From: JAPPLB01 sp965208945
GTDB taxonomy: Bacteria; Acidobacteriota; Terriglobia; Bryobacterales; UBA6623
Direction of reading: 5' to 3'
Assembly (NCBI GenBank): GCA_965208945.1
Contig: OZ242366.1
Location: 4,526,001-4,590,000, forward strand
DNA: 64,000 nt
Shown piece after piece: positions 43,911 to 51,257 of the stretch. Every line of letters starts with the position of its first letter. Positions within the stretch are counted from its first letter, which is position 1. The notes beneath the pieces were generated by a model. It was given only the letters and a program-made list of their open reading frames with translations. It was not told the DNA's origin and did not search any database. A program made the position numbers and the translations under genes.

Positions 43911-44636
43911 ATGGCGCAAAGAATCTTGATTGTGGAAGACGAACAAGGCCTTCGTCTCACCCTGGGCGACCGCTTGCGGAATGAGGGTTATGAGGTCGAA
44001 ACGGCTGCCGACGGAGCCGCGGGGTTGGACCGTGCATCCCAGGGCGGCTTCGACCTGATCATCCTTGACCTGATGCTGCCCGAGAAAAGCGGCCTCGACG
44101 TGTGCCGCGATCTGAGGCAGCAAGGCCTGACAACGCCGGTGCTCATGCTCACCGCGCGCGGCCAGACTTTGGACAAGGTCGTCGGATTGAAGATCGGAGC
44201 CGACGACTACGTCACGAAGCCGTTCGAAATGATCGAGCTTCTGGCGCGGGTAGAAGCGTTGCTGCGCCGTGAGGAGAGATCGACCCGCGCTCCCGGAGCC
44301 GTCTATCAATTCGGGACGGTACGGGTCGCGGTGCGCAGTACCGAGGTATTTCGCGACGGCCGGCCGGTGACTCTTTCCGCCAAGGAGTTCCAGCTCCTCT
44401 GCTATCTGATCGAGCACCGTGGCGAGACACTTTCGCGCGATACGCTTTTGCACGAAGTATGGGAGTACGAAGCGACTCCCACGACCCGCACTGTCGATGT
44501 ACACGTCGCCTGGCTGCGCCAGAAACTGGAGGAAGATCCCAAGAAACCGCAATGGATCCTCACGGTGCATGGGCACGGCTACAAGTTCGCCGAGTCCAAG
44601 GACAGTGGGGCGTCTACAGCGGCGCCCATCGCCTGA
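43911..44636 (+). CDS. OmpR/PhoB-family response regulator
   Basis: A 241-residue regulator. The receiver domain (1-120) has acidic IVEDEQG near the N-terminus, the phospho-acceptor Asp in DLIILDLMLPEKSG (about residue 52), Thr in MLTARGQ and Lys in DDYVTKPFEMIELLARV. The winged-helix DNA-binding domain (about 135-232) ends with RTVDVHVAWLRQKLEEDPKKP and the terminal hairpin ILTVHGHGYKF. It is the partner of the histidine kinase encoded 3 bp upstream. Two GTAAA boxes between this gene and the Spy-like gene are candidate binding sites and resemble the CpxR half-site, which is inference. Confidence 0.95.
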   Translation: MAQRILIVEDEQGLRLTLGDRLRNEGYEVETAADGAAGLDRASQGGFDLIILDLMLPEKSGLDVCRDLRQQGLTTPVLMLTARGQTLDKVVGLKIGADDYVTKPFEMIELLARVEALLRREERSTRAPGAVYQFGTVRVAVRSTEVFRDGRPVTLSAKEFQLLCYLIEHRGETLSRDTLLHEVWEYEATPTTRTVDVHVAWLRQKLEEDPKKPQWILTVHGHGYKFAESKDSGASTAAPIA

Positions 44637-44731
44637 CGCCGCCCGCAGTACTTTCACCACGGGTTGACAGCTTCGCCGGAAGGCGCCGCGTTGCGCGGCA
44701 ATGCGCGGCATCGCGCCTGTGTCCAAGGGCT

Positions 44732-44783
44732 GTAAAAACGGTGTAAAGAAGCTTTTACTTCGATTTAACTCCGCTCCCATATC
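44732..44783 (+). promoter_or_regulatory. Candidate response-regulator box and promoter of the Spy-like gene
   Basis: GTAAA occurs at 44732-44736 and 44743-44747 (11-bp period), close to the CpxR-type arrangement of two GTAAA half-sites. A TTTAC in opposite orientation follows at 44754-44758. Immediately downstream lies a possible promoter, TTTACT (44754-44759) and CATATC (44778-44783) with an 18-bp spacer. Boxes just upstream of a weak -35 suit activation. Confidence 0.45.
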
Positions 44784-44861
44784 CTTCCGTTCACCCATAG
44801 CGTCTAATGAAACAGAAGCGACGTGAACAACGAGCTATCTAACCAAAGGAGGATTGAGGCG

Positions 44862-45443
44862 ATGAAATTCTTGACTGCATTCTTAACAGCAGTTCTGTTT
44901 ACTGCTCCGGCATTGGCGCAAGGCCGGAGAGCGGAAAAGCCGTCAGGTCAGCGCGGTTCACGAGGCGAAGCGCTCCAAGCGCATCTCCAATTGAACGAAC
45001 AGCAGAAGGAGGCTTTGCGGGCCAACCGGCAGGCGCTCCGCAAAGAGACCCGGTCACTGGCGGAGCAGATCCGAGAGAAGCGCAATCAGATTCGTGAACA
45101 AATGCGGTCGGAGACACCGGACGCTGATACGATCGGCAAACTGAACGTCGAAATGAGGGAACTCGCTGATCAAGTCAAAGCGGCGCGGGAAGCGTCACGG
45201 GCAGAAGCGGTCGCCTTGCTCGACGAAAAACAGCAAGCTTCGCTGGAAGAACTCGAACAGGCGCTTGCGTTGCAGCAAATCGCGCGACAGGCCGTCGGAG
45301 CCAACCTGCTGGCCGCTCCCGAAGGCGGTTTCGTACGGCGCGGCTTCGGCCGCAGTCCACGAGGCCCGAGGACCGGAGGGAACCGACGAGGGGCACGGAT
45401 CGGGACGAGGCCGGGAGCGCAAGCCCGACGAGGACCGGCCTGA
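44862..45443 (+). CDS. Spy/CpxP-like periplasmic protein, basic
   Basis: A 193-residue protein with a signal peptide (FLTAFLTAVLFTAPALAQ). The mature part is a mostly helical, charged domain with an LNEQQKEALRANRQAL segment (about residue 47) resembling the LTxxQ motif of Spy/CpxP, followed by long amphipathic helices (SLAEQIREKRNQIREQM, VEMRELADQVKAAREA). The last 40 residues are arginine/glycine rich (RRGFGRSPRGPRTGG). Spy and CpxP act as ATP-independent chaperones and, for CpxP, as inhibitors of the sensor kinase. ATG 44862 is preceded by AGGAGG at a good distance. It follows a Cpx-like two-component pair and has GTAAA boxes upstream, suggesting that it is their target. A terminator follows at 45486-45514. 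Confidence 0.78.
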   Translation: MKFLTAFLTAVLFTAPALAQGRRAEKPSGQRGSRGEALQAHLQLNEQQKEALRANRQALRKETRSLAEQIREKRNQIREQMRSETPDADTIGKLNVEMRELADQVKAAREASRAEAVALLDEKQQASLEELEQALALQQIARQAVGANLLAAPEGGFVRRGFGRSPRGPRTGGNRRGARIGTRPGAQARRGPA

Positions 45444-45485
45444 GCAAGGCGGCTCCAGTTTCTTCGACGGCACGGACACGGAAGG

Positions 45486-45514
45486 CCGGCAGGCGCTCAG
45501 CCTGCCGGTTTTTT
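45486..45514 (+). terminator. Rho-independent terminator
   Basis: Perfect 9-bp stem CCGGCAGGC / GCCTGCCGG with loop GCTCA, followed by TTTTTT. It ends the transcript of the Spy-like gene, 43 bp after its stop. Confidence 0.9.
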
Positions 45515-45620
45515 GTGTCTTGGCATGGATGTGCGATTCAACCGCTACACCGATTCCGCCCAACCGAATAGAGTTGCTCCTCGGTCGAACATGTCCAATA
45601 TGCTCCCTCGTAGCGCCTTG

Positions 45621-46802
45621 TCAGCCGGGAGCCTCGACGCTCTCGGTGCTAAGCGGGGTTTCACCACGGACTGCCAGGACGGGAATCTGCTCGACGATCG
45701 TCACGCCGAAACCTTCGAGGGCGACCACTTTGCGCGGGTGGTTGGTGAGCAGACGAATCTTTCCGAGGCCGAGATCGCGGAGAATCTGCGCGCCGATGCC
45801 TACCTGATACTGCCGTCGGCGATCACCGTCCGTGCCGTCTTCGCGCAGAGAATCCTTAGCGTGCGGGACGATCCGGCGGCTACCATCGGGGAGGCTCTCC
45901 AACCCGTATCCCAGCCCGGTTTGATGCAAGTAAACGAGCACACCGCGACCCTCTTCCGCGATGCGCTCCATCGAATGCTCGATAACGCGGTGGGACGGGT
46001 ATTCAGAGGAGTGGAAAACATCGCCCATGAGATCTCGCGAATGCATCCGTACAAGAGTTGACTGCGCGCCCTCGACATCACCATAGGTGAGAGCGAGGTG
46101 GGTCTCGTCGTCGATCTCGCTGCGATACGCGATGGTGCGGAACTCGCCGAAGCGGGTCTGAAGAACCCCCTCGGCGAAGCGCTCGACGTATCGCTCATGC
46201 TCGAGGCGGTAGCGGATGACCTCCGCGACCGACAGCATGCGCAGATCATGCCGCTCGCAGAACTTCTTGAGTTGCGGGACACGAGCCATCGTCCCGTCTT
46301 CATTCATGATTTCGCAGATCACACCGGCGGGGATGAGACCGGCCAGACGAGCGAGATCGACCGATGCCTCCGTCTGTCCAGCGCGCACGAGGACTCCGCC
46401 TTTGCGCGCCCGCAACGGAGGGATGTGGCCGGGGCGCGCCAAGTCGGCGGGGGTCGTCGCCGGATCGATCGCGGTCAGGATGGTGTGGGCGCGGTCAGCG
46501 GCCGAGATGCCCGTCGTCACGCCTTGCGCGGCGTCAATGGATTCACAGAAGGCCGTCCCGAGCCGTGACGTGTTGCGCTCCGTCATCAACGGGATCCGAA
46601 GATGGTCGAGCCGCTCTTCGGTCAAAGCGAGACAGATCAATCCGCGGCCGTGCGTGGCCATGAAGTTGATCGCCTCGGGGGTGACCTTCTCGGCGGCGAT
46701 CATGAGGTCGCCTTCGTTTTCGCGGTCCTCGTCATCAACGATGACCATTTGGCGGCCGGCGAGGATCTCTTCGAGAGCTTCGGGTACGCTGATGAACGAC
46801 AT
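45621..46802 (-). CDS. ribBA: RibBA-type protein: intact DHBP synthase, degenerate GTP cyclohydrolase II domain
   Basis: A 393-residue protein. The N-terminal 200 residues are a full 3,4-dihydroxy-2-butanone-4-phosphate synthase: VIVDDEDRENEGDLMIAAE (trimmed: DDEDRENEGDL, about residue 24), TERNTSRLGTAFCESID, and HIPPLRARKGGVLVRAGQTE with EASVDLARLAG. The C-terminal half keeps the cyclohydrolase II outline (VRMHSRDLMGDVF, AEEGRGVLVYLHQ, KIRLLTNHPRKV) but the zinc Cys of the canonical HSECLTGD and RCDCG motifs are replaced (SRDL and SEYPSH). This half probably cannot bind zinc or open GTP. The first step of riboflavin synthesis would then need another gene. Its start lies only 30 bp from a MITE fragment. 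Confidence 0.88.
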   Translation of the reverse strand: MSFISVPEALEEILAGRQMVIVDDEDRENEGDLMIAAEKVTPEAINFMATHGRGLICLALTEERLDHLRIPLMTERNTSRLGTAFCESIDAAQGVTTGISAADRAHTILTAIDPATTPADLARPGHIPPLRARKGGVLVRAGQTEASVDLARLAGLIPAGVICEIMNEDGTMARVPQLKKFCERHDLRMLSVAEVIRYRLEHERYVERFAEGVLQTRFGEFRTIAYRSEIDDETHLALTYGDVEGAQSTLVRMHSRDLMGDVFHSSEYPSHRVIEHSMERIAEEGRGVLVYLHQTGLGYGLESLPDGSRRIVPHAKDSLREDGTDGDRRRQYQVGIGAQILRDLGLGKIRLLTNHPRKVVALEGFGVTIVEQIPVLAVRGETPLSTESVEAPG

Positions 46803-46831
46803 GAGCAGCCAGTAAGCTCACTATAGCCTAG

Positions 46832-46869
46832 CCTGCATATCTCACCACCCGACGGTCGAAGCACACGAT
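46832..46869. mobile_element. Truncated MITE left end (copy 9a) joined to heptamer repeat
   Basis: CTAG flanks CCTGCATATCTCACCAC on the left; family sequence continues to AAGCACACGAT and then switches to AAAAGGCCGTGATTCGTG, the same junction as in copies 4 and 10. It lies 30 bp upstream of the ribBA start. Confidence 0.75.
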
Positions 46870-46916
46870 AAAAGGCCGTGATTCGTGTTTCGTGTCTCGT
46901 GATTCGTGAAAACCAT
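46870..46916. repeat. Heptamer repeat array
   Basis: AAAGGCCGTGATTCGTG followed by TTTCGTG, TCTCGTG, ATTCGTG and AAAACC; four to five 7-bp units between MITE 9a and MITE 9b. Confidence 0.75.
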
Positions 46917-46932
46917 GGGAGGGGGGGGCAAG

Positions 46933-47133
46933 CCTGCATCTCTCACCACCCGACGGCCGAAGCACGTGGTATGACCGCCATGACTTCGTTGCGCTTGCTT
47001 GCCGTGCTCGATGTACTGTTCAAGTACACCTGCGCGCGCCAAGCGGCTCGCGCCTTTTTCCTCCGCCCGGCTTGCGCCTAGTCCTGACGGCCCTCTCACG
47101 CACTTCGCCTCGCCGCTTGGTGAGAAATGCAGG
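46933..47133. mobile_element. Foldback MITE copy 9b (201-bp type)
   Basis: Begins CCTGCATCTCTCACCAC, ends TTGGTGAGAAATGCAGG; contains the 24-bp extra segment with CTCCGCCCGGCTTGCG. Flanks CAAG and CTAG. With copy 9a and the heptamers it fills most of the 481-bp gap between ribBA and rdgB; 47134-47283 holds nothing I recognise. Confidence 0.85.
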
Positions 47134-47283
47134 CTAGCGGGTGCATTCGATCCGCCCCGCCATCCGCCGAATAACTGACGGCCCGGCAGGTCCGGCGCCT
47201 CCCCACATAAGAAAAACGCCATGGGTCCCAAGGGTATCCGCGTCCCTTGAAAAGAGTTACCCGGAAGCTCTCTCACCTTCCGA

Positions 47284-47898
47284 TCACGAGTTCTCAAACA
47301 GCCAGTCGAGCATTTTTCGAAACGCCTGACCGCGATGACTGTGCAGCCATTTTTTCTCGGGCGGGAGTTCGGCGAACGTGGCTTCCAGGATCGGTAGATA
47401 GAAGAGGGGATCATAGCCGAACCCGGCCTCGCCACGGGCCTGCTCGAGAATCATGCCCTTGACGTCGGATTGGAAGGTCCTGATGAGACGTCCGGCCCTC
47501 GTGAGCGCGACACAACAAACGAACCGCGCGGTTCGGCGGGGAAGGGGAACGCCGTGAAGCTTCTCGATCAGGAGCCGGTTGTTTGCGGCATCATCGGCGT
47601 CGAAGCCTGCGAAGCGCGCCGAGTGGATGCCGGGGGCGCCGTTCAGCGCATCGACCTCCAAACCGGAATCGTCCGCGAAGACCAGCGGAGCCCGCTCGGA
47701 GAACCTGTCGAGCTTCCCGCTCAATGATTGCGCGTAGCAAATCGCCTTGGCGACGGCATTGTCTTCAAAGCTGCGGCCGACCTCGGCGCAATCAACCGAC
47801 GGGAGCCCCCGGATCACCACGTTCGCGCCCGAGGCTTGCTGGAACTCGATCAACTTGCCCTTGTTGCTCGTGGCGCAGAACAGCTCGATCGGCATCAA
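47284..47898 (-). CDS. rdgB: XTP/dITP diphosphatase (RdgB/HAM1 family)
   Basis: A 204-residue house-cleaning enzyme that hydrolyses dITP, XTP and ITP to monophosphates. The N-terminal FCATSNKGKLIEFQ (about residues 7-20) is the substrate-binding loop, PLVFADDSGLEVDALNGAPG (about 72-90) holds the metal-binding Asp, HSARFAG follows, and GEAGFGYDPLFYLP (about 157-170) is the second signature. Length is normal. It overlaps the upstream rph gene by 4 bp on the minus strand, a common pairing in bacteria. Confidence 0.94.
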   Translation of the reverse strand: MMPIELFCATSNKGKLIEFQQASGANVVIRGLPSVDCAEVGRSFEDNAVAKAICYAQSLSGKLDRFSERAPLVFADDSGLEVDALNGAPGIHSARFAGFDADDAANNRLLIEKLHGVPLPRRTARFVCCVALTRAGRLIRTFQSDVKGMILEQARGEAGFGYDPLFYLPILEATFAELPPEKKWLHSHRGQAFRKMLDWLFENS

Positions 47899-48614
47899 AG
47901 CGTCACGATGCCTCGCTGTGCTTCGACGAGTTCCGCAACTCCTTTGCCCGCCAAGTCGAGCAGCTCATCCAACCGGTCCCGAGAGAAGCTGCCTTTCTCC
48001 GCCGTGGCCTGCACTTCGACGTGTTCGCCCGACGATGTCATCACGACGTTCATATCCACATCCGCCCGCGAGTCTTCCTCGTAACAAAGGTCCAGCAAGG
48101 GGACGCCGTCGACGATGCCGACACTGATGGCCGCCAGGTATTCGTTCAGGGGATTCTTTTTGATGACGTTGTAGTCAAGCATTTGACGGAAGGCCAACGC
48201 CAGGGCGAGCCAGCCTCCGGTGATGGACGCGGTGCGCGTTCCACCGTCGGCCTGGATCACGTCGCAGTCGATGAGAACGGTGCGTTCACCGAGAGCGTCG
48301 AAGTCGGTGGCTCCGCGCAACGAACGGCCGATGAGCCGCTGGATTTCCTGCGTGCGGCCTCCAGTGCGCCCACGGTTCACCTCGCGCTGCGTGCGTATCG
48401 ATGTCGCCCGCGGCAACATGGAGTACTCAGCAGTCACCCAACCTTTTCCGCTGCCCCGGCGGAAAGCGGGCACTCCCTCTTCCAACGACGCGGTGCATAT
48501 CACCTTGGTGTGACCGATTTCGATCAAAGCCGAGCCCTCGGCCGTCGGCATGAAGCCGGGCGTGATCTTCAGGTCACGTACTTGGTCAGCCCGCCGGCCG
48601 TCGCTTCGCATCAT
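47895..48614 (-). CDS. rph: Ribonuclease PH
   Basis: A 239-residue phosphorolytic 3'-to-5' exoribonuclease that trims tRNA precursors. It begins MRSDGRRADQVRDLKITPGF, the standard family opening, and has GKGWVTAEYSMLPRAT (about residues 61-76), REVNRGRTGGRTQEIQRLIGR with the phosphate-site Arg (about 81-101), TVLIDCDVIQADGGTRTASI (about 114-133) and LLDLCYEEDSRADVDMNVVM with the metal-binding Asp residues. A second Met is immediately downstream (48611) and is an equally good start. The gene precedes and overlaps rdgB. Confidence 0.95.
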   Translation of the reverse strand: MMRSDGRRADQVRDLKITPGFMPTAEGSALIEIGHTKVICTASLEEGVPAFRRGSGKGWVTAEYSMLPRATSIRTQREVNRGRTGGRTQEIQRLIGRSLRGATDFDALGERTVLIDCDVIQADGGTRTASITGGWLALALAFRQMLDYNVIKKNPLNEYLAAISVGIVDGVPLLDLCYEEDSRADVDMNVVMTSSGEHVEVQATAEKGSFSRDRLDELLDLAGKGVAELVEAQRGIVTL

Positions 48615-48766
48615 CCCAATGTACCGGGAACGTAGACGGGGTGCTACATGTGTGCGCCGAGGGTCAGCCTGTTGTCGAAGAGTAAACACCTAAAGGGCCG
48701 GTTTGGAGCAGGCTTCCCGACGGAGGGACATGCAACATGATGCTCTGACGCTTCTGTAAGTCCTAC

Positions 48767-48942
48767 CCTGCATTTCTCACCACCCGACGGTCGAAGCACG
48801 CGAAAAAAGGCCGTGATTCGTGTTTCGTGACTCGTGATTTGTGAAAAACCTTAAAGGCCGTGTTGCGCGCGCCCAGCGGCGCGCGCCTCGTCCTGACGGC
48901 CCTCTCATCCACTTCACCTCGCCGCGTGGTGAGAAATGCAGG
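48767..48942. mobile_element. Composite foldback MITE copy 10 with heptamer-repeat core
   Basis: Left end CCTGCATTTCTCACCAC through AAGCACGCGA, then a heptamer array (48804-48860), then the family right half from CTCGTCCTGACGGCC to GTGGTGAGAAATGCAGG. Flanks CTAC and CTAG. The central palindrome with GTTCA is absent, yet total length (176 bp) is almost unchanged. Confidence 0.85.
48804..48860. repeat. Heptamer repeat array inside MITE copy 10
   Basis: AAAGGCCGTGATTCGTG then TTTCGTG, ACTCGTG, ATTTGTG and AAAAACCTTAAAGGCCGTG. The closing AAAAACCTTAAAGGCC is shared with 34580-34597. Confidence 0.75.
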
Positions 48943-49043
48943 CTAGCAGCTCGGGCGTCCGACTATATCGTGAACCAGATGAAAACAGGCGAGCTGTAGG
49001 AACGCAGCATCCCACGCTTGTGGCGCGGCAAGGAGAAGACGGC

Positions 49044-49592
49044 TTGAAACGACGCACAGCGCTGAAACTGGTGGCCGCCGGCGTCGCGGCCGAGCGGGTT
49101 CAGGTCGCCGGCAGGCAGTTGTTCGCTCTGGCTCAAGCCCCCTCCGGATACAAACTCCGCTTTTTCAACAGCGATCAGAACGCACTGCTGGACCGCCTCA
49201 CCGAACTGATCATTCCGGCCGATGACCGCTCACCAGGAGCCCATGCGGCGAAGGTGAGCCTGTTTATCGACTTCATGGTGGCCTACTGTGAGCCAGAGGT
49301 ACAGGAGCAGTGGATTCTGGGCTTGCACGCCGTAGAGAACGAATCACGGGAACGTTTCCGGAAGCCGTTTCTGGAGTGTGACGCAGCCTGGCAGGACCAG
49401 ATCATGCGGACCATCTCCAGGAACGAAGATCATCCGACGACCGAACTCGAGAAATTCTTCAGGATTCTCAAGTCGAGAACCATCGACGGCTACTACACGT
49501 CGCAAATCGGGATTCACCAGGAGTTGAAGTATCAAGGCAACCGTCCCCAGGCCGAGTTCGCAGGCTGCATCCACCCCGAGCACGGCGCATGA
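49044..49592 (+). CDS. Gluconate 2-dehydrogenase subunit 3 family protein, orphan
   Basis: A 182-residue protein starting with a short Tat-like signal (KRRTALKLVAAGVAAE). The body matches the gluconate_2-dh3 family: LDRLTELIIPADDRSPGAHAAKVSLFIDFMV (trimmed: LTELIIPADDRSPGA, about residue 52), a helical middle with EQWILGLHAV, and FFRILKSRTIDGYYTSQIGIH (trimmed: LKSRTIDGYYTS, near residue 150). Family members are small subunits that help export a GMC flavoprotein dehydrogenase. I use TTG 49044, which follows AAGGAG at 8 bp, since upstream residues are repeat derived. No GMC oxidoreductase or cytochrome is adjacent, so its partner must be elsewhere or lost. Confidence 0.78.
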   Translation: MKRRTALKLVAAGVAAERVQVAGRQLFALAQAPSGYKLRFFNSDQNALLDRLTELIIPADDRSPGAHAAKVSLFIDFMVAYCEPEVQEQWILGLHAVENESRERFRKPFLECDAAWQDQIMRTISRNEDHPTTELEKFFRILKSRTIDGYYTSQIGIHQELKYQGNRPQAEFAGCIHPEHGA

Positions 49593-49617
49593 GCGCTCCG
49601 ATCCGCTACGCGCGAAA

Positions 49618-50406
49618 TCAGCTCTGCAACTCCGCCGCCTCTGCGCTCTTTGCGGGCAACTCTCCGAACTTCTTCTTGTAATAGCGGGTCCAGAAGTGGA
49701 CGGCCGGCAGTCCCACCGCAGTCGGCAGAACCCAAGGCAGAAAGGACCACGACCCTTCGATGAGAGATTCCCCGAAGATACTCCGGGCGCCGAACACCAG
49801 AAATGCCGTGTGAAAGGCGATGCCTGTGCCCAGCATGCACTCCATGTGCTTGTACCACCAGGCCATCGGCGTGGGCCGGGGATCAGCGAGGAACCGACGG
49901 TTTTCTCGGAAGTCCTGCAGGCCCAGCAAGCCCAGCCCGACGGGGATCCAGAACATGGGCCCGTGACCTCTGATCAGGTGATAGGCCCCAAAGAGGAGCA
50001 CGGCTGCGCCGGCCAGCGCTTGCAACCCGTTTACGGATCGCAAGCGCGGGCCGGCGTACCGTTCCGGTTGCCGACGGGTGCGAAGCACACGCAGGCCGGT
50101 TTCGATGCTCTGCAACAAGAAGATCGCCAGCAACCCCAGGATGGCGACAAACATCACCTGGTCGGCCGGTATTTCGGACCAAGTGACCGCTCGCCCGGTA
50201 AAACTGGAAGGATGCGCTAAAGCCCAACAGCATGACCCCAGAGCCGTCAGAGCCACAACGTATGCTGAGGCGGTGAAGACCTTCCCGGCGCGCACATGCG
50301 CCTTGCCTCCTTTTTTCGTGAAAACAGGCACCCAGAAAGCCGCAAGACCGAGAAACCCCAAAGAGATGTGCAACATTCGCAGCACGCTGTGAATGGTTTC
50401 CGCCAT
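49618..50406 (-). CDS. Integral membrane protein, DUF2306-like, unknown function
   Basis: A 262-residue protein with seven to eight predicted membrane helices. It begins MAETIHSVLRMLHISLGFLG with HISLG in the first helix and VPVFTKKGGKAHVRAGKVF as the following loop, a pattern seen in DUF2306-like membrane proteins. Late helices include HTAFLVFGARSIFGE and WVLPTAVGLPAVHFW. No catalytic motif is visible. ATG 50406 is chosen because it leaves 16 bp to the PadR gene upstream. The two form an operon, so this protein is probably under PadR control; a role in membrane stress or drug response is speculation. Confidence 0.7.
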   Translation of the reverse strand: MAETIHSVLRMLHISLGFLGLAAFWVPVFTKKGGKAHVRAGKVFTASAYVVALTALGSCCWALAHPSSFTGRAVTWSEIPADQVMFVAILGLLAIFLLQSIETGLRVLRTRRQPERYAGPRLRSVNGLQALAGAAVLLFGAYHLIRGHGPMFWIPVGLGLLGLQDFRENRRFLADPRPTPMAWWYKHMECMLGTGIAFHTAFLVFGARSIFGESLIEGSWSFLPWVLPTAVGLPAVHFWTRYYKKKFGELPAKSAEAAELQS

Positions 50407-50422
50407 TGCCTGCCTCTCTCGA

Positions 50423-51010
50423 TCATGCCTTCTTTGCTGCTGATCTGACGACTTGTGGGCTCTGCCGCTCGCGAATGCGCTCAAGCGCCTCATCGCACCA
50501 GGCCACCTTGGCGGTGAGCGAGTGAATACCCATGCGAATGCCCAGATAACCGTGGAAATCCGCCTCGCTCAGCGACTCGGGACACTCTTTGCCCGCCGGG
50601 GTCAGCTCGGCCTCTGCATGCTTCAGCAACAACAGAAAGTCGGCAAGCCTGGCGCGCAACTCGATCATGAAGTCCAGGGTCTGCTCCAAGTCTTCCAGCT
50701 CATGCATGAAACAAAGCTGCGCCAGATAGGCAAACCGCTCGGTTCCCATCCGCGGCCCCGACCGCAGCCACTCGAGCAACTGCTTGCGGCCATCAACGGT
50801 GCGGCGGTAGACCCGGCGCGGCGGACCCTTTACGGAAGATGCGACCTCGCTGCACAACCAGCCCCTCTGCTCCATCCTCTTCAGCGTGGGGTAGATCTGG
50901 CTCAACTCCGCCGACCAGAAATAGCGGGCGCCTTCGCTGAACTCGGTCTTGAGGTCGTAGCCGCTCGCCGGCTGGCCCAGCATGCCCAGGAGAATGTTTT
51001 CCAGGCTCAT
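50423..51010 (-). CDS. PadR-family transcriptional regulator
   Basis: A 195-residue regulator with an N-terminal winged-helix PadR domain (ENILLGMLGQPASGYDLK, then ELSQIYPTLKRMEQRGWL as recognition helix and RRVYRRTVDGRKQLLEWL as wing) and a C-terminal helical dimerisation domain (about residues 95-185) as in VirR-like group-1 PadR proteins. It probably represses the membrane-protein gene 16 bp downstream and itself. A perfect palindrome, TGCTATAGCA, lies 17 bp upstream of its start and is a candidate operator. Confidence 0.88.
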   Translation of the reverse strand: MSLENILLGMLGQPASGYDLKTEFSEGARYFWSAELSQIYPTLKRMEQRGWLCSEVASSVKGPPRRVYRRTVDGRKQLLEWLRSGPRMGTERFAYLAQLCFMHELEDLEQTLDFMIELRARLADFLLLLKHAEAELTPAGKECPESLSEADFHGYLGIRMGIHSLTAKVAWCDEALERIRERQSPQVVRSAAKKA

Positions 51011-51026
51011 CGAACTATGTCAACAA

Positions 51027-51036
51027 TGCTATAGCA
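51027..51036. promoter_or_regulatory. Candidate PadR operator
   Basis: TGCTATAGCA is a perfect 10-bp palindrome, within a longer AT-richer stretch with ATGT at 51017-51020 and TATGT at 51042-51046 on the outside. Its position next to the padR-like start suggests autoregulation. Confidence 0.35.
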
Positions 51037-51220
51037 AAGTTTATGTAGTGTCAAGAGGCATCCGCTCCTTACAAGCTGCCCAAATTGCCCGTTCGTTTCT
51101 CTTGGGGGAGTTCCTGGCCATGCGGCGACTGGTTTTGGAGAAGCGTCAGGTTCGATTCCCCCGCTGGCGATCGAGCATCGGCGCTTCGCCGCAGGGCTGC
51201 ACCTGGAACGTCTCAGTAAA

Positions 51221-51250
51221 TTGACCGTACAGCCTTACCGGCTGTACGGT
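51221..51250 (+). promoter_or_regulatory. Promoter-operator of the antitoxin gene (11-bp inverted repeat)
   Basis: ACCGTACAGCC (51224-51234) and GGCTGTACGGT (51240-51250) are a perfect inverted repeat around TTACC. A promoter-like pair, TTGACC (51221-51226) and TACGGT (51245-51250), 18-bp spacer, overlaps it. The RHH antitoxin encoded 8 bp further on is the natural ligand. The very short distance to the ATG suggests a short or absent 5' leader. Confidence 0.65.
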
Positions 51251-51257
51251 ATTCCAT

